A stretch of DNA of 64,000 bases, taken from assembly GCA_016790965.1 (NCBI GenBank), contig JAEUNZ010000016.1:31349-95348 (forward strand), read 5' to 3'. Under the pieces are notes generated by a model. That model had not been told where the DNA came from and did no database searches. It worked only from the letters and a program-made list of their open reading frames with translations. Of this stretch, positions 26,831 through 33,568 are shown piece after piece. Position 1 is the stretch's first letter. The number at the start of each line of letters is the position of its first letter. Source of the stretch: SSSZ01 sp016790965. Lineage in GTDB: Bacteria; Pseudomonadota; Gammaproteobacteria; Burkholderiales; Rhodocyclaceae. Both the position numbers and the translations under genes were made by a program.

Positions 26831-27439
26831 ATGGAAAAGCTTACCCCACGGCAGCAGGAAATTCTCGCTTTCATCCGCGACAGCCTGGAATCCCGCGGTG
26901 CCCCCCCTACCCGGGCGGAGATCGCTCAGGCCTTCGGTTTCGCTTCCCCCAACGCGGCGGAAGATCACCTGCGGGCCCTGGCCCGCAAGGGCGTCATCGT
27001 CCTCGAACCCGGCTCGGCCCGGGGCATTCGCCTGGTGGAGCAGCTCGGTCTGCCCCTGGTGGGCCTGGTGGCCGCCGGCTCCCCCATCCTGGCGGTGGAA
27101 AACATCCAGGGCCGCTACGCCCTCGACGCCCATCTCTTCTCGCCCCGGGCCGACTTCCTCCTCAAGGTGCGCGGCCTCTCCATGATCGACGCCGGCATCC
27201 TGGACGGCGACCTCCTGGCCGTGCACCGCACCCAGGATGTCCGGGACGGCCAGATCGTCGTCGCCCGCGTCGCCGACGACGTCACCGTCAAGCGCCTGAA
27301 GCGCCGCAACGGCTTCGTCGAGCTGATCGCCGAAAACCCCGATTTCGACCCCATCGTCGTCGATCCCGGCCGGGTCGATTTCGCCATCGAGGGCGTTGCC
27401 GTCGGCCTCATCCGCGGCAACATCGTCAGCCTGTCATGA
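26831..27439 (+). CDS. lexA: SOS repressor LexA
   Basis: 202 residues. The N-terminal winged helix (residues 1-65, with PTRAEIAQAFGFASPNAAEDH) binds SOS boxes. The C-terminal S24 peptidase domain has the self-cleavage bond Ala82-Gly83 (LVAAGSP) and the catalytic dyad Ser117 (RGLSMID) and Lys154 (TVKRLKR), 37 residues apart as in E. coli. RecA filaments trigger autocleavage after DNA damage. GAGGA precedes the ATG. The imuA and imuB genes follow on the same strand. Confidence 0.97.
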   Translation: MEKLTPRQQEILAFIRDSLESRGAPPTRAEIAQAFGFASPNAAEDHLRALARKGVIVLEPGSARGIRLVEQLGLPLVGLVAAGSPILAVENIQGRYALDAHLFSPRADFLLKVRGLSMIDAGILDGDLLAVHRTQDVRDGQIVVARVADDVTVKRLKRRNGFVELIAENPDFDPIVVDPGRVDFAIEGVAVGLIRGNIVSLS

Positions 27440-27471
27440 GCGTCCCCGCCCGGCCGCCCGAAGGGGGCGCT

Positions 27472-27632
27472 CTCCCTCCCCCGGGAAACGCTGATTTATT
27501 CCAGACCGTTCGGGCTGAGCCTGTCGAAGCCCTTGAATTCGCGCGAATTGCCCTTCGACAAGCCTGTCCTGAGCAAAGTCGAAGGGCTCAGGGCGAACGG
27601 AATTACTCAGCGTTTCCCCCGGGGAGGGGGGG
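27472..27632 (+). repeat. Long palindromic element between lexA and imuA
   Basis: An outer inverted repeat of about 30 bp (CTCCCCCGGGAAACGCTGA on the left, its near complement TCAGCGTTTCCCCCGGGGAG on the right) encloses a second inverted pair (CCGTTCGGGCTGAGCCTG... and ...GGGCTCAGGGCGAACGG). The inner part is related to the interrupted repeat flanking the IS at 48 kb. The element fills nearly all of the lexA-imuA gap. It could be a MITE, and its hairpin could reduce transcription into imuAB. Confidence 0.75.
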
Positions 27633-27635
27633 TCA

Positions 27636-28355
27636 ATGACCGCGCTCCCCCACGCCGCTGTGGCGGGGCTGGGGGACGTCCTGGCGAGGGGTGACGTCTG
27701 GCGGGGCGGTGCCCTGGCCCTGCCGGCCCAGGACGGCATCGCCACAGGCCACCCGGCCCTGGACGCCCAGTTGCCCGGTGGCGGCTGGCCCCGGGGCGAC
27801 CTGACCGAATTGCTCTGCGACCTCCCGGGGGGCGGCGAACTCAGCCTGCTCCTGCCCGCCCTGGCCACTCTTTCGGCCGCGGGAGGATGGCTTGCCCTGG
27901 TGGCGCCGCCCTGGCGGCCCCATGCCCCCGCCTGGGCCGCTGCCGGCCTGGCCCTGGAACGCCTGGTCGTCGTGCGGGCCGGGCAGGAAGCCGCCTGGTG
28001 CTGCGAGCAATTGCTCCTGTGCGGCGGCTTCTCCGGCGTCCTGGCCTGGCCGGCGCGAGATCCCGATCCCCGTGCCCTGCGCCGTCTCCAGGTGGCCGCC
28101 CGGGGCAGGCCCGCCCTGGCCATCCTGTGGCGGCCGGCTGCCGCCGCGGCAGTTCCATCGCCCGCCCCCCTGCGGCTTGCCGTGGGGCCGGGGGCCGGCG
28201 GACTGGCGCTGCGCATCGTCAAGCGCCGGGGCCACACCGGCGGCCCGGTGCTTACCCTCGACCTGCCCCGGCCCGGGAGACAGAACCGTGCTCTGGTTCG
28301 CGCTCCACTTCCCCTTCCTGCCCCTCGAAGCGCTGGCCCCCGGGTCGTCGCCTGA
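27636..28355 (+). CDS. imuA: Translesion synthesis accessory protein ImuA
   Basis: A 239-residue RecA/SulA-like protein of the mutasome (ImuA-ImuB-DnaE2). It has the family-typical opening (GIATGHPALDAQLPGGGWPRG, with the Walker-like region degenerate) and a RecA-fold core. With ImuB and DnaE2 it allows error-prone replication across lesions. ATG 27636 starts right after the palindromic element. The imuB start lies inside its 3' end. Confidence 0.88.
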   Translation: MTALPHAAVAGLGDVLARGDVWRGGALALPAQDGIATGHPALDAQLPGGGWPRGDLTELLCDLPGGGELSLLLPALATLSAAGGWLALVAPPWRPHAPAWAAAGLALERLVVVRAGQEAAWCCEQLLLCGGFSGVLAWPARDPDPRALRRLQVAARGRPALAILWRPAAAAAVPSPAPLRLAVGPGAGGLALRIVKRRGHTGGPVLTLDLPRPGRQNRALVRAPLPLPAPRSAGPRVVA

Positions 28356-29778
28356 GGCGGCGGCCTGCCTTTCACCCCCGCCCGCGGGAGAACCGAGGTC
28401 CGGTCCGCCGGCCCCGGCGGCCATCGTCGCCCGCGGCCGCATCCTGGCCGCCGACCAGGCCGCCCTTGCCGCCGGCGTGCGGGCCGGCCAGCGCCTGTCC
28501 ACCGCCCTGGGCCTCGCTCCCGGCCTGACCGTCCGGGAGCGGGACCAGCCCCGCGAAGCGGCGGCCCTGGAAACCCTGGCCTGCTGGGCCGGTCGCTTCA
28601 CCCCCCAGGTCAGCCTGGCGCCGCCCGCCACCCTGCTGCTGGAAATCGGCGGCTGCCTGCGGCTTTTTGCCGGCGCCGAAGCCCTGGTCGCCACAGCCCT
28701 CGCCGGCAGCCGGGCGCAGGGCTATACCCCGGTCTGGGCGGTGGCGCCCACACCCCTGGCGGCCACCTGGCTGGCCTGGGGCGGTCTGGACGCCCTGTGC
28801 GGCGACGGACAAACCTGCGCCGCCGCCCTGGCCACCTTGTCCTGCACCGTCCCCGCCTGGCCGGCGGCAGTGGAGCAGCGGCTCATCGCCTTCGGCGCCG
28901 CCACCCTGGGCGATCTGCGCCGGCTGCCGGCCGCCGGCCTGCGCCGCCGCATTGGCAGCGCTACGGTGGATGAACTGCTGCGGGCCTGGGGGGAATTGCC
29001 CGACCCGCGGCCGGCCTTCGTCTTCCCCGAGCACTTCGTTCGCCGCCTGGAACTGCCGGCCCGGGTCGAAGCGGCCCCGGCCCTGGCCTTCGCCGGCCGC
29101 CGCCTCCTCGCCGCCCTGGCGGGCTGGCTGGACGGCCGCCAGCGGCTGGCGCGCAGTTGCCGGCTCGATCTCTTCCACGACGGCGGCGGCTTCAGCACCC
29201 TCGAACTGCGCCCCGCCGAGCCCAGCGCCGACGAAGACCGCCTCCATCGCCTCCTGCGGGAGCGGCTCGACCGGCTGCACCTCTCCGCCCCTGTGGAAGC
29301 CCTGGCCCTGGAAGCCGACGACTGGATTCCCAGGCCCGGCGAAAGCGCCAGCCTTTTTGATCGGCCGCCGGCCGGGGAGGGCGTTCTGGCCTGCCTGGAA
29401 CGCCTCCAGGCCCGCCTGGGGGAGGAGGCCGTGCACGGCCTGGCGACCGTACCGGACTACCGCCCCGAATGCGCCGGCCGGGAGCGGCCGCCGGGGGAAA
29501 CTTCGCGGCCTGTCCAGCCCCCTGGCGGGGCGCGGCCGCTCTGGCTTCTGCCCCGCCCGGAAAGACTTCCCGAAGGCGCCGGCCGCCCCTGCTGGCACGG
29601 CCCTCTCACCCTGAAGGGTCGCCCGGAAAGGCTGGAAAGCGGCTGGTGGGATGGCGGCGAGCCCGCCGCCGCCGGAGATGTGCGCCGCGACTACTTCGTC
29701 GCCCGCAACCCCCGGGGCCAGTGGCTCTGGATCTACCGGGACCGGGAAGGATGGTTTCTGCAGGGGGTGTTCGGGTGA
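28288..29778 (+). CDS. imuB: Y-family polymerase-like protein ImuB
   Basis: A 496-residue Y-family homologue. It starts LWFALHFPFLPLEAL, which lacks the catalytic Asp of real Y-family polymerases, as expected for ImuB; it acts as the adaptor linking DnaE2 to the sliding clamp. Little-finger-type sequence follows (FVFPEHFVRRLELPARVE). The C-terminus (DYFVARNPRGQWLWIYRD) is typical. The start is GTG 28288, overlapping imuA by 68 bp. dnaE2, normally the next gene, lies 7.3 kb further on. Confidence 0.9.
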   Translation: MLWFALHFPFLPLEALAPGSSPEAAACLSPPPAGEPRSGPPAPAAIVARGRILAADQAALAAGVRAGQRLSTALGLAPGLTVRERDQPREAAALETLACWAGRFTPQVSLAPPATLLLEIGGCLRLFAGAEALVATALAGSRAQGYTPVWAVAPTPLAATWLAWGGLDALCGDGQTCAAALATLSCTVPAWPAAVEQRLIAFGAATLGDLRRLPAAGLRRRIGSATVDELLRAWGELPDPRPAFVFPEHFVRRLELPARVEAAPALAFAGRRLLAALAGWLDGRQRLARSCRLDLFHDGGGFSTLELRPAEPSADEDRLHRLLRERLDRLHLSAPVEALALEADDWIPRPGESASLFDRPPAGEGVLACLERLQARLGEEAVHGLATVPDYRPECAGRERPPGETSRPVQPPGGARPLWLLPRPERLPEGAGRPCWHGPLTLKGRPERLESGWWDGGEPAAAGDVRRDYFVARNPRGQWLWIYRDREGWFLQGVFG

Positions 29779-29891
29779 GCGCCCGCAGGGCGGGTACAGC
29801 GGGGCCGGGGGAACTTCCCGACCGGAGGCCATCCGTCAAGTGCGCATCAATAGCCCATTCCCGCGCTGGGCGGAACGCAGTACCAAGAACC

Positions 29892-30635
29892 TCACGTATC
29901 GCAATCGTCATCTCCGAAAAGGGCCTCGCCGACACCCCACCCCAAAGCCAAGGCCCCGAGGGTGCACCAAAACCCCAGCCCGGTCTCCGGCTTGCGGGGG
30001 GAGGAGGGTCGGTTCGGGGGCGGATATGGCGAATGACTCTCCAGCCCGGTCTCGAGCTTGCGGGGCGAGGAGGGCCACGCCGGAGAATGGCGCTCGGCCC
30101 AGCGTGACAAGCTGTCCAAGCCGGGCGCGGCAGTCAGGATCAGGGAGAGACGCAGCGTCACAGGGCCGCTGGTCGGCAAGCCCCGCCTCTTGAGGGCGGC
30201 TAGCGGATCTTCCAGCGTCTGGACCAGTTCGCCAAGCCAATCCCGTATTTCGATCAGCGAGTGTCGATAGACGCCGGCAAGGAGATCGCGGGCATCCCTC
30301 GCCGTGCCCTGGGCCGCCAGGGCACACACGCCGTGATAGCCGGCGAGAATGTCCCGCAATGGCGCCTCGAATCGTCCCACCGCTCGATACACCACCAGAT
30401 CGCTCGCGTCTTGCTTCGCCAGTACCTCGCGCATCAAATCGTCGGTCCGCTCGGAAAGCCGACCCAAGGTGCTCGTCAGCAGGGACAAGTGGTGCTGGAC
30501 GCTGGCAAACATGTCCACCACCGGAGCGGTCAGCCCCACAGGGGCATCGAGTTCCACCGTCAGCGTTTGCCACACCGGGCGCATCGCTTCGCCCAGGACG
30601 GTCAGATGGCGGGGCAGCGGGGATGTTTCACTCAT
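29892..30635 (-). CDS. Unknown protein with helical domain, C-terminal membrane helix and Asp/Cys tail
   Basis: 247 residues, family not recognised. The first ~170 residues are helical and soluble. A low-complexity linker with a duplicated motif (SSPRKLETGLE, SSPRKPETGLG) leads to one membrane helix (TLGALALGWGVGEALFG) and the tail DDDCDT. The 67-aa protein encoded just upstream ends the same way (LFGGDCDCDL), so the two probably work together at the membrane. AAGGTGG precedes the ATG. It is last in the unit WYL regulator, small protein, this gene. No function is assigned. Confidence 0.65.
   Translation of the reverse strand: MSETSPLPRHLTVLGEAMRPVWQTLTVELDAPVGLTAPVVDMFASVQHHLSLLTSTLGRLSERTDDLMREVLAKQDASDLVVYRAVGRFEAPLRDILAGYHGVCALAAQGTARDARDLLAGVYRHSLIEIRDWLGELVQTLEDPLAALKRRGLPTSGPVTLRLSLILTAAPGLDSLSRWAERHSPAWPSSPRKLETGLESHSPYPPPNRPSSPRKPETGLGFWCTLGALALGWGVGEALFGDDDCDT
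29975..30074 (-). repeat. Two direct 34-bp repeats inside the 247-aa gene
   Basis: CCAGCCCGGTCTC..GCTTGCGGGG..GAGGAGGG occurs at 29975-30008 and 30041-30074 (plus-strand reading), with a few differences. In the protein it becomes the repeated SSPRK.ETGL linker. It may be a captured intergenic repeat rather than original coding sequence. Confidence 0.7.
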
Positions 30636-30667
30636 CGTGCCACCTTTCGGGTATCCACGACGGCTTC

Positions 30668-30871
30668 CTACAGATCACAATCGCAGTCGCCGCCGAAAAG
30701 GGACGACAGAATCGATACGCCCGTCAGGAGCAGCACCAGATTGAGCAGGCCGCTCGACCAAGGCCGGGGCGTGCGGGCGAACAAGGCCGAAAGAACCAGC
30801 AGTATCAGTAAGAGTGCAAGGCTCTGTCCTGCGATGCCGGCGAAAACGGCAATGATGAAATCGATGACCAT
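30668..30871 (-). CDS. 67-residue two-helix membrane protein with DCDCDL tail
   Basis: Two hydrophobic helices (FIIAVFAGIAGQSLALLLIL and LLNLVLLLTGVSILSSLF) are joined by a short basic loop, followed by the tail GGDCDCDL. ATG 30871 is chosen because GGGAGG lies 6 nt upstream. It is 33 bp before the 247-aa gene and 61 bp after the WYL regulator. The shared FG-Asp/Cys tail is the only link to its neighbour that I can see. Function unknown; small membrane proteins next to WYL regulators are common in defence islands, which is context only. Confidence 0.65.
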   Translation of the reverse strand: MVIDFIIAVFAGIAGQSLALLLILLVLSALFARTPRPWSSGLLNLVLLLTGVSILSSLFGGDCDCDL

Positions 30872-30932
30872 GGTGAGCCTCCCGAGGGTGAATGGGACCA
30901 GTGTATTGGCCCGGTGGCTCAAAAACTGCGCC

Positions 30933-31925
30933 TCAGGAATTGACCAGAAAACACCCGTGATAGCGGGCGGTCAGCGCCGCGACCTCGTCCGCGACCGCCT
31001 GGCGCAGCGCTTGCGGCGCCTCGACCTCCACATGCCGTCCATGGCGCAGGATATCCATCAGCAGTTCCCGTTCGTCGGCATAGGGCACATGCAGGCGGTA
31101 GCTGCCGTCGGGCAGGGCTTCGGCGCGTTGCTCCGGGTGCCAGCGTTCGGAGCGGACCCAGCGCGCCCGTTCGGGCGAGAAGCGCAGCACCGCCCAGCCC
31201 TTGGGCTGCCCGGAGAAAATGCCGTAGGCCGAGGCGTAGTGCGCCTCCAGCTGGGCCTCGGGCACGTCGCGCGCCTTTTCGCGCAAGACCTTGACCCGCT
31301 GGAGGGCATCCACCGAAAAGCTGCGCAGCGCTCGCCGCCAGTGGCACCAGGCATCCAGATACCAGTTGTCGCGGTAATGAACGAGGCGTTGCGGCGAGAC
31401 GGTACGAACATTGGCTTCGTCCCGCCCCCGGTTCCAGGCCTCGATCTCGATGCGCCGGCGTTGCAGCAGGGCCAGGGCGACAGCGGTGAAAAAGCGCAGC
31501 TCGACCGGGCGCCTGGCCATCGACAGTAGCCGCACCCGCTGGGTGATTTCGTTTGCCGCGTGGCCCGAGGCCTCCAGCAGGGCGGCCAGCCGGGCCTGCA
31601 AGGGCGCGACGTGAGAGGCCAGGATCCCCGGCTCGATATCGCCCAGGAGCTTGTGGGCGGCGAGCAGCGCGTAGAGTTCGCCGGCCGAGAACCACAGGCC
31701 GGGCAACTCGTAGGCCGGGCCGGTGGCTTTGTGGTTCTCGAAGCGATAGCCCCCGGCCTCGCGGTCCCAGACGATCGGTGCATGCAGACGGTCGCGCAGG
31801 TATTCCATGTCGCGCTTGAAGGTCGCCCTGGAGATGTCGAACTCTTCCAGGAACGCGGTGATCGACACCAGGCCCCGCTCGTGGAGCATCTGGTCGATGC
31901 GGTAAAAGCGCTCGGTACGATTCAT
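30933..31925 (-). CDS. WYL-domain transcriptional regulator
   Basis: 330 residues. The N-terminal winged helix (MNRTERFYRIDQMLHERG, then ITAFLEEFDISRATFKRD) is followed by a WYL sensor domain (RRIEIEAWNRGRDEANVRTV, RLVHYRDNWYLDAWCHW) and a C-terminal WCX region. WYL proteins sense nucleic acids or nucleotides and often control phage-defence genes. It probably regulates the two small-tail genes downstream. ATG 31925 was chosen over a TTG at 31958 that touches the higA stop codon. There is no clear ribosome site. Confidence 0.87.
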   Translation of the reverse strand: MNRTERFYRIDQMLHERGLVSITAFLEEFDISRATFKRDMEYLRDRLHAPIVWDREAGGYRFENHKATGPAYELPGLWFSAGELYALLAAHKLLGDIEPGILASHVAPLQARLAALLEASGHAANEITQRVRLLSMARRPVELRFFTAVALALLQRRRIEIEAWNRGRDEANVRTVSPQRLVHYRDNWYLDAWCHWRRALRSFSVDALQRVKVLREKARDVPEAQLEAHYASAYGIFSGQPKGWAVLRFSPERARWVRSERWHPEQRAEALPDGSYRLHVPYADERELLMDILRHGRHVEVEAPQALRQAVADEVAALTARYHGCFLVNS

Positions 31926-31954
31926 GTCATGGTGCGTATCGGAATCCGGAGCCT

Positions 31955-32260
31955 TCAAGCCGCTTTGGGCAGTGGGCGCACTTCGGCGGCAATTTTTTCT
32001 CCGTTCTGACTTGCCGCCTTCTTGAGATCGAAGGTGGTTTGCAAGTTGAGCCAGAACTGTGGCGTGGTGTCGAAATAGCGTGCCAGCCGCAGGGCGGTAT
32101 CCGGGGTCACGGCGCGGCGCTCGCGTACCACGTCGTTGATGCGCGGCGCCGGCACATGCAGGGCAAGGGCCAGCGCGTTGGCGCTCATGCCCAGGGGGGC
32201 GAGAAATTCCTCGCGGAGGATTTCGCCCGGGTGAATCGGGCGCAGGCGGTTGGTAGCCAT
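31955..32260 (-). CDS. higA: HigA-type antitoxin (XRE helix-turn-helix)
   Basis: 101 residues. It opens with RPIHPGEILREEFLAPLGMS, the HigA/VapI signature, followed by a lambda-repressor-like helix-turn-helix (ANALALALHVPAPRINDVV). It neutralises HigB and represses the operon, probably at the palindrome 32577-32593. It is encoded 10 bp after higB, the usual toxin-first order of this family. Confidence 0.92.
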   Translation of the reverse strand: MATNRLRPIHPGEILREEFLAPLGMSANALALALHVPAPRINDVVRERRAVTPDTALRLARYFDTTPQFWLNLQTTFDLKKAASQNGEKIAAEVRPLPKAA

Positions 32261-32270
32261 GGCAGTCCTT

Positions 32271-32552
32271 TCAGTGGTAGTCCACGATTTCAACGTGCTC
32301 CGGTCCCCCGGCAGTCCAGACGAAGCAGACGCGCCATTGGTCATTGACGCGGATGCTGTGCTGGCCGGCGCGATCCCCGGCCAAGGCTTCGAGGCGGTTG
32401 CCGGGAGGCGATCGCAAATCGCGCAACTCCACGGCGTCGTCCAGCATTTGCAGCTTGCGCTGGGCGACGGCTTCGATGTTGCGAAACCGCCTGGGGCTAT
32501 CACCTTCGTACAACGCTTCGGTATCGGCGCAGCGGAACGAACGGATGGTCAT
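32271..32552 (-). CDS. higB: HigB-type toxin (RelE superfamily ribosome-dependent mRNase)
   Basis: 93 residues: MTIRSFRCADTEALYEG at the start, then the core RLEALAGDRAGQHSIRVNDQWRVCFVW, which is the strongly conserved HigB region with the basic and aromatic residues of the active site. It cleaves mRNA on the ribosome. The ATG lies only 5 nt after a perfect-spaced -10 box, so the message should be leaderless or nearly so. The gene is intact. Confidence 0.92.
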   Translation of the reverse strand: MTIRSFRCADTEALYEGDSPRRFRNIEAVAQRKLQMLDDAVELRDLRSPPGNRLEALAGDRAGQHSIRVNDQWRVCFVWTAGGPEHVEIVDYH

Positions 32553-32557
32553 GGCGC

Positions 32558-32593
32558 AATATAGAATCCGCTGCGTTTAACGTCAAGCGTTAA
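32558..32593 (-). promoter_or_regulatory. higBA promoter with overlapping palindromic operator
   Basis: The minus strand reads TTGACG (32586-32581), a 17-nt spacer and TATATT (32563-32558). A palindrome TTAACG-N5-CGTTAA (32577-32593) covers the -35 box and is the likely HigA operator. The -10 ends 5 nt before the higB ATG, which predicts a start of transcription at or next to the start codon. Confidence 0.85.
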
Positions 32594-32700
32594 GTATCGA
32601 GGGCCAGCCAGGGGGCGGCAATTTCAGCGAGTGATTCCGGTCTCGTCTGACTTGAATTTCATGCGGTCGGGGCTTCCTGGGGAGAGTGGCAGTTGAGCTC

Positions 32701-32861
32701 AGAGCCTGTGAAATTTTCGGGTGCGCCCGAGCGGCGTGCCCAGGTGTGCACGATCAAGGCGCCAAGCACAGCCATAGCTCGGGCTATGGCGAGCATTGGC
32801 AACGCCGAGCGGGCGCGGCTGGGCGTGACGAGCGGGGGCGAATGAAATTTTCACAGGCTCT
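32701..32861 (-). repeat. Stop-codon-associated inverted-repeat element, copy C (long, 161 bp)
   Basis: On the minus strand it begins AGAGCCTGTGAAAATTTCAT at the last A of a TGA (32863-32861) that ends a decayed methylase fragment, and finishes TTCACAGGCTCT followed by GA. It contains an internal inverted repeat around CATAGC/GCTATGG. It has the same orientation relative to the upstream frame as the other copies. Confidence 0.87.
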
Positions 32862-33003
32862 CAGGCTTCCAACGACAGGATTTCGATCAATTCATCGTTT
32901 GCGTCGAGGGTGGCGAGCATGGCGAGGATGTCAGGGAGGTTTTTTCCCAGTCTCCTTTGTCGCAATCGCCATGGGTGAACACGGCCTTCCCCCGATTCGC
33001 CAT
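32861..33003 (-). pseudogene. Decayed 3' end of a methylase gene related to 33569-36967
   Basis: The final codons read LPDILAMLATLDANDELIE, matching LPEILAMLAALGRAKE at the C-terminus of the full methylase. With a one-base shift in a run of six A (minus strand), the preceding residues also match (KGDWEK against KGPWKK). DNA similarity extends over about 50 bp. There is no start codon or upstream domain, so this is the remnant of a paralogue. Copy C of the dispersed repeat begins at its stop codon. Confidence 0.65.
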
Positions 33004-33004
33004 T

Positions 33005-33295
33005 TCAAGTGCGCGAACGCCAGTAATCCGGTTCGCGCGACAGATGCATGACGGCAACGATCAGAATCCCGGATTCCTGCGGAACGTAGAGCACGCCATA
33101 GGGAAAGCGGTTGATCAGGACCCGCCGGATGCGTTCATCCAGGAGCGCCCACGCCAAGGGCAGGGCCTCGGCGCGGCAAATGGCTTCCAGCACTTCGCTC
33201 GCGAAATCGAGGCCCAGGCCTGGCGAGCGTTCTTCATATCAAGTGACCGCGGCCTCGAATTCCGCCTCGGCTTCGGGGTGAAAAACAAAACTCAT
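33005..33295 (-). pseudogene. ParE/RelE-type toxin gene with an in-frame stop
   Basis: The frame starts MSFVFHPEAEAEFEAAVT, then TGA at codon 19 (33241-33239), then YEERSPGLGLDFASEVLEA and on to RFPYGVLYVPQESGILIV and LSREPDYW. This is a normal ParE-like toxin of about 96 residues except for the stop, where relatives usually have Tyr. The ATG overlaps the antitoxin stop (ATGA). The toxin is probably inactivated, leaving an orphan antitoxin; restart inside the frame cannot be excluded. Confidence 0.85.
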
Positions 33296-33516
33296 CGGGC
33301 GTGGCGTTGGCGTATCCGTTCGAAAACCGCCTCGCCGGGAACGCCTTGCACCGCGCCGGACTCCACTTCGTCCAACCGCCGCCGGGCCGTCGCCAGCCAG
33401 GCCAAGGCATGGGTCTCATCGACCGGGTTGAGGGTCTGCAACACGGCGTCGGCAATGCGGGCACGCTCCTCCAGCGGCAAGGAAGCAACTTCGCGGATCA
33501 GATCGAGCGTATTCAT
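33292..33516 (-). CDS. Antitoxin of the addiction-module component family (TIGR02574 type)
   Basis: 74 residues, helical. MNTLDLIREVASLPLEERAR at the start and VESGAVQGVPGEAVFERIRQ at the end are typical of these small antitoxins paired with ParE-like toxins. The gene is intact although its toxin carries a stop. A palindrome (33552-33566) just upstream could be the operator. Confidence 0.83.
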   Translation of the reverse strand: MNTLDLIREVASLPLEERARIADAVLQTLNPVDETHALAWLATARRRLDEVESGAVQGVPGEAVFERIRQRHAR

Positions 33517-33551
33517 GGCGTCAGCCTCGGGGAAGGGCCCCCCATGCTAGC

Positions 33552-33566
33552 GTTTGCACGGCAAAC
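33552..33566 (-). promoter_or_regulatory. Palindrome upstream of the antitoxin, possible operator
   Basis: GTTTGC-ACG-GCAAAC is a perfect 6-bp inverted repeat lying 35 nt before the antitoxin ATG and just beyond the stop codon of the methylase gene. No clear -10/-35 pair is seen with it. Confidence 0.4.
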
Positions 33567-33568
33567 CC

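Noticed and set aside
29892..30635. Possible CRISPR-like array from the repeated CCAGCCCGGTCTC segments
   Set aside because: Only two copies, 66 bp apart, inside a coding frame; no array or cas gene anywhere in the window.
33005..33193. A 62-codon toxin starting at an internal Met
   Set aside because: It lacks the first strand and helix of the ParE fold; the longer frame with one stop explains the homology better.
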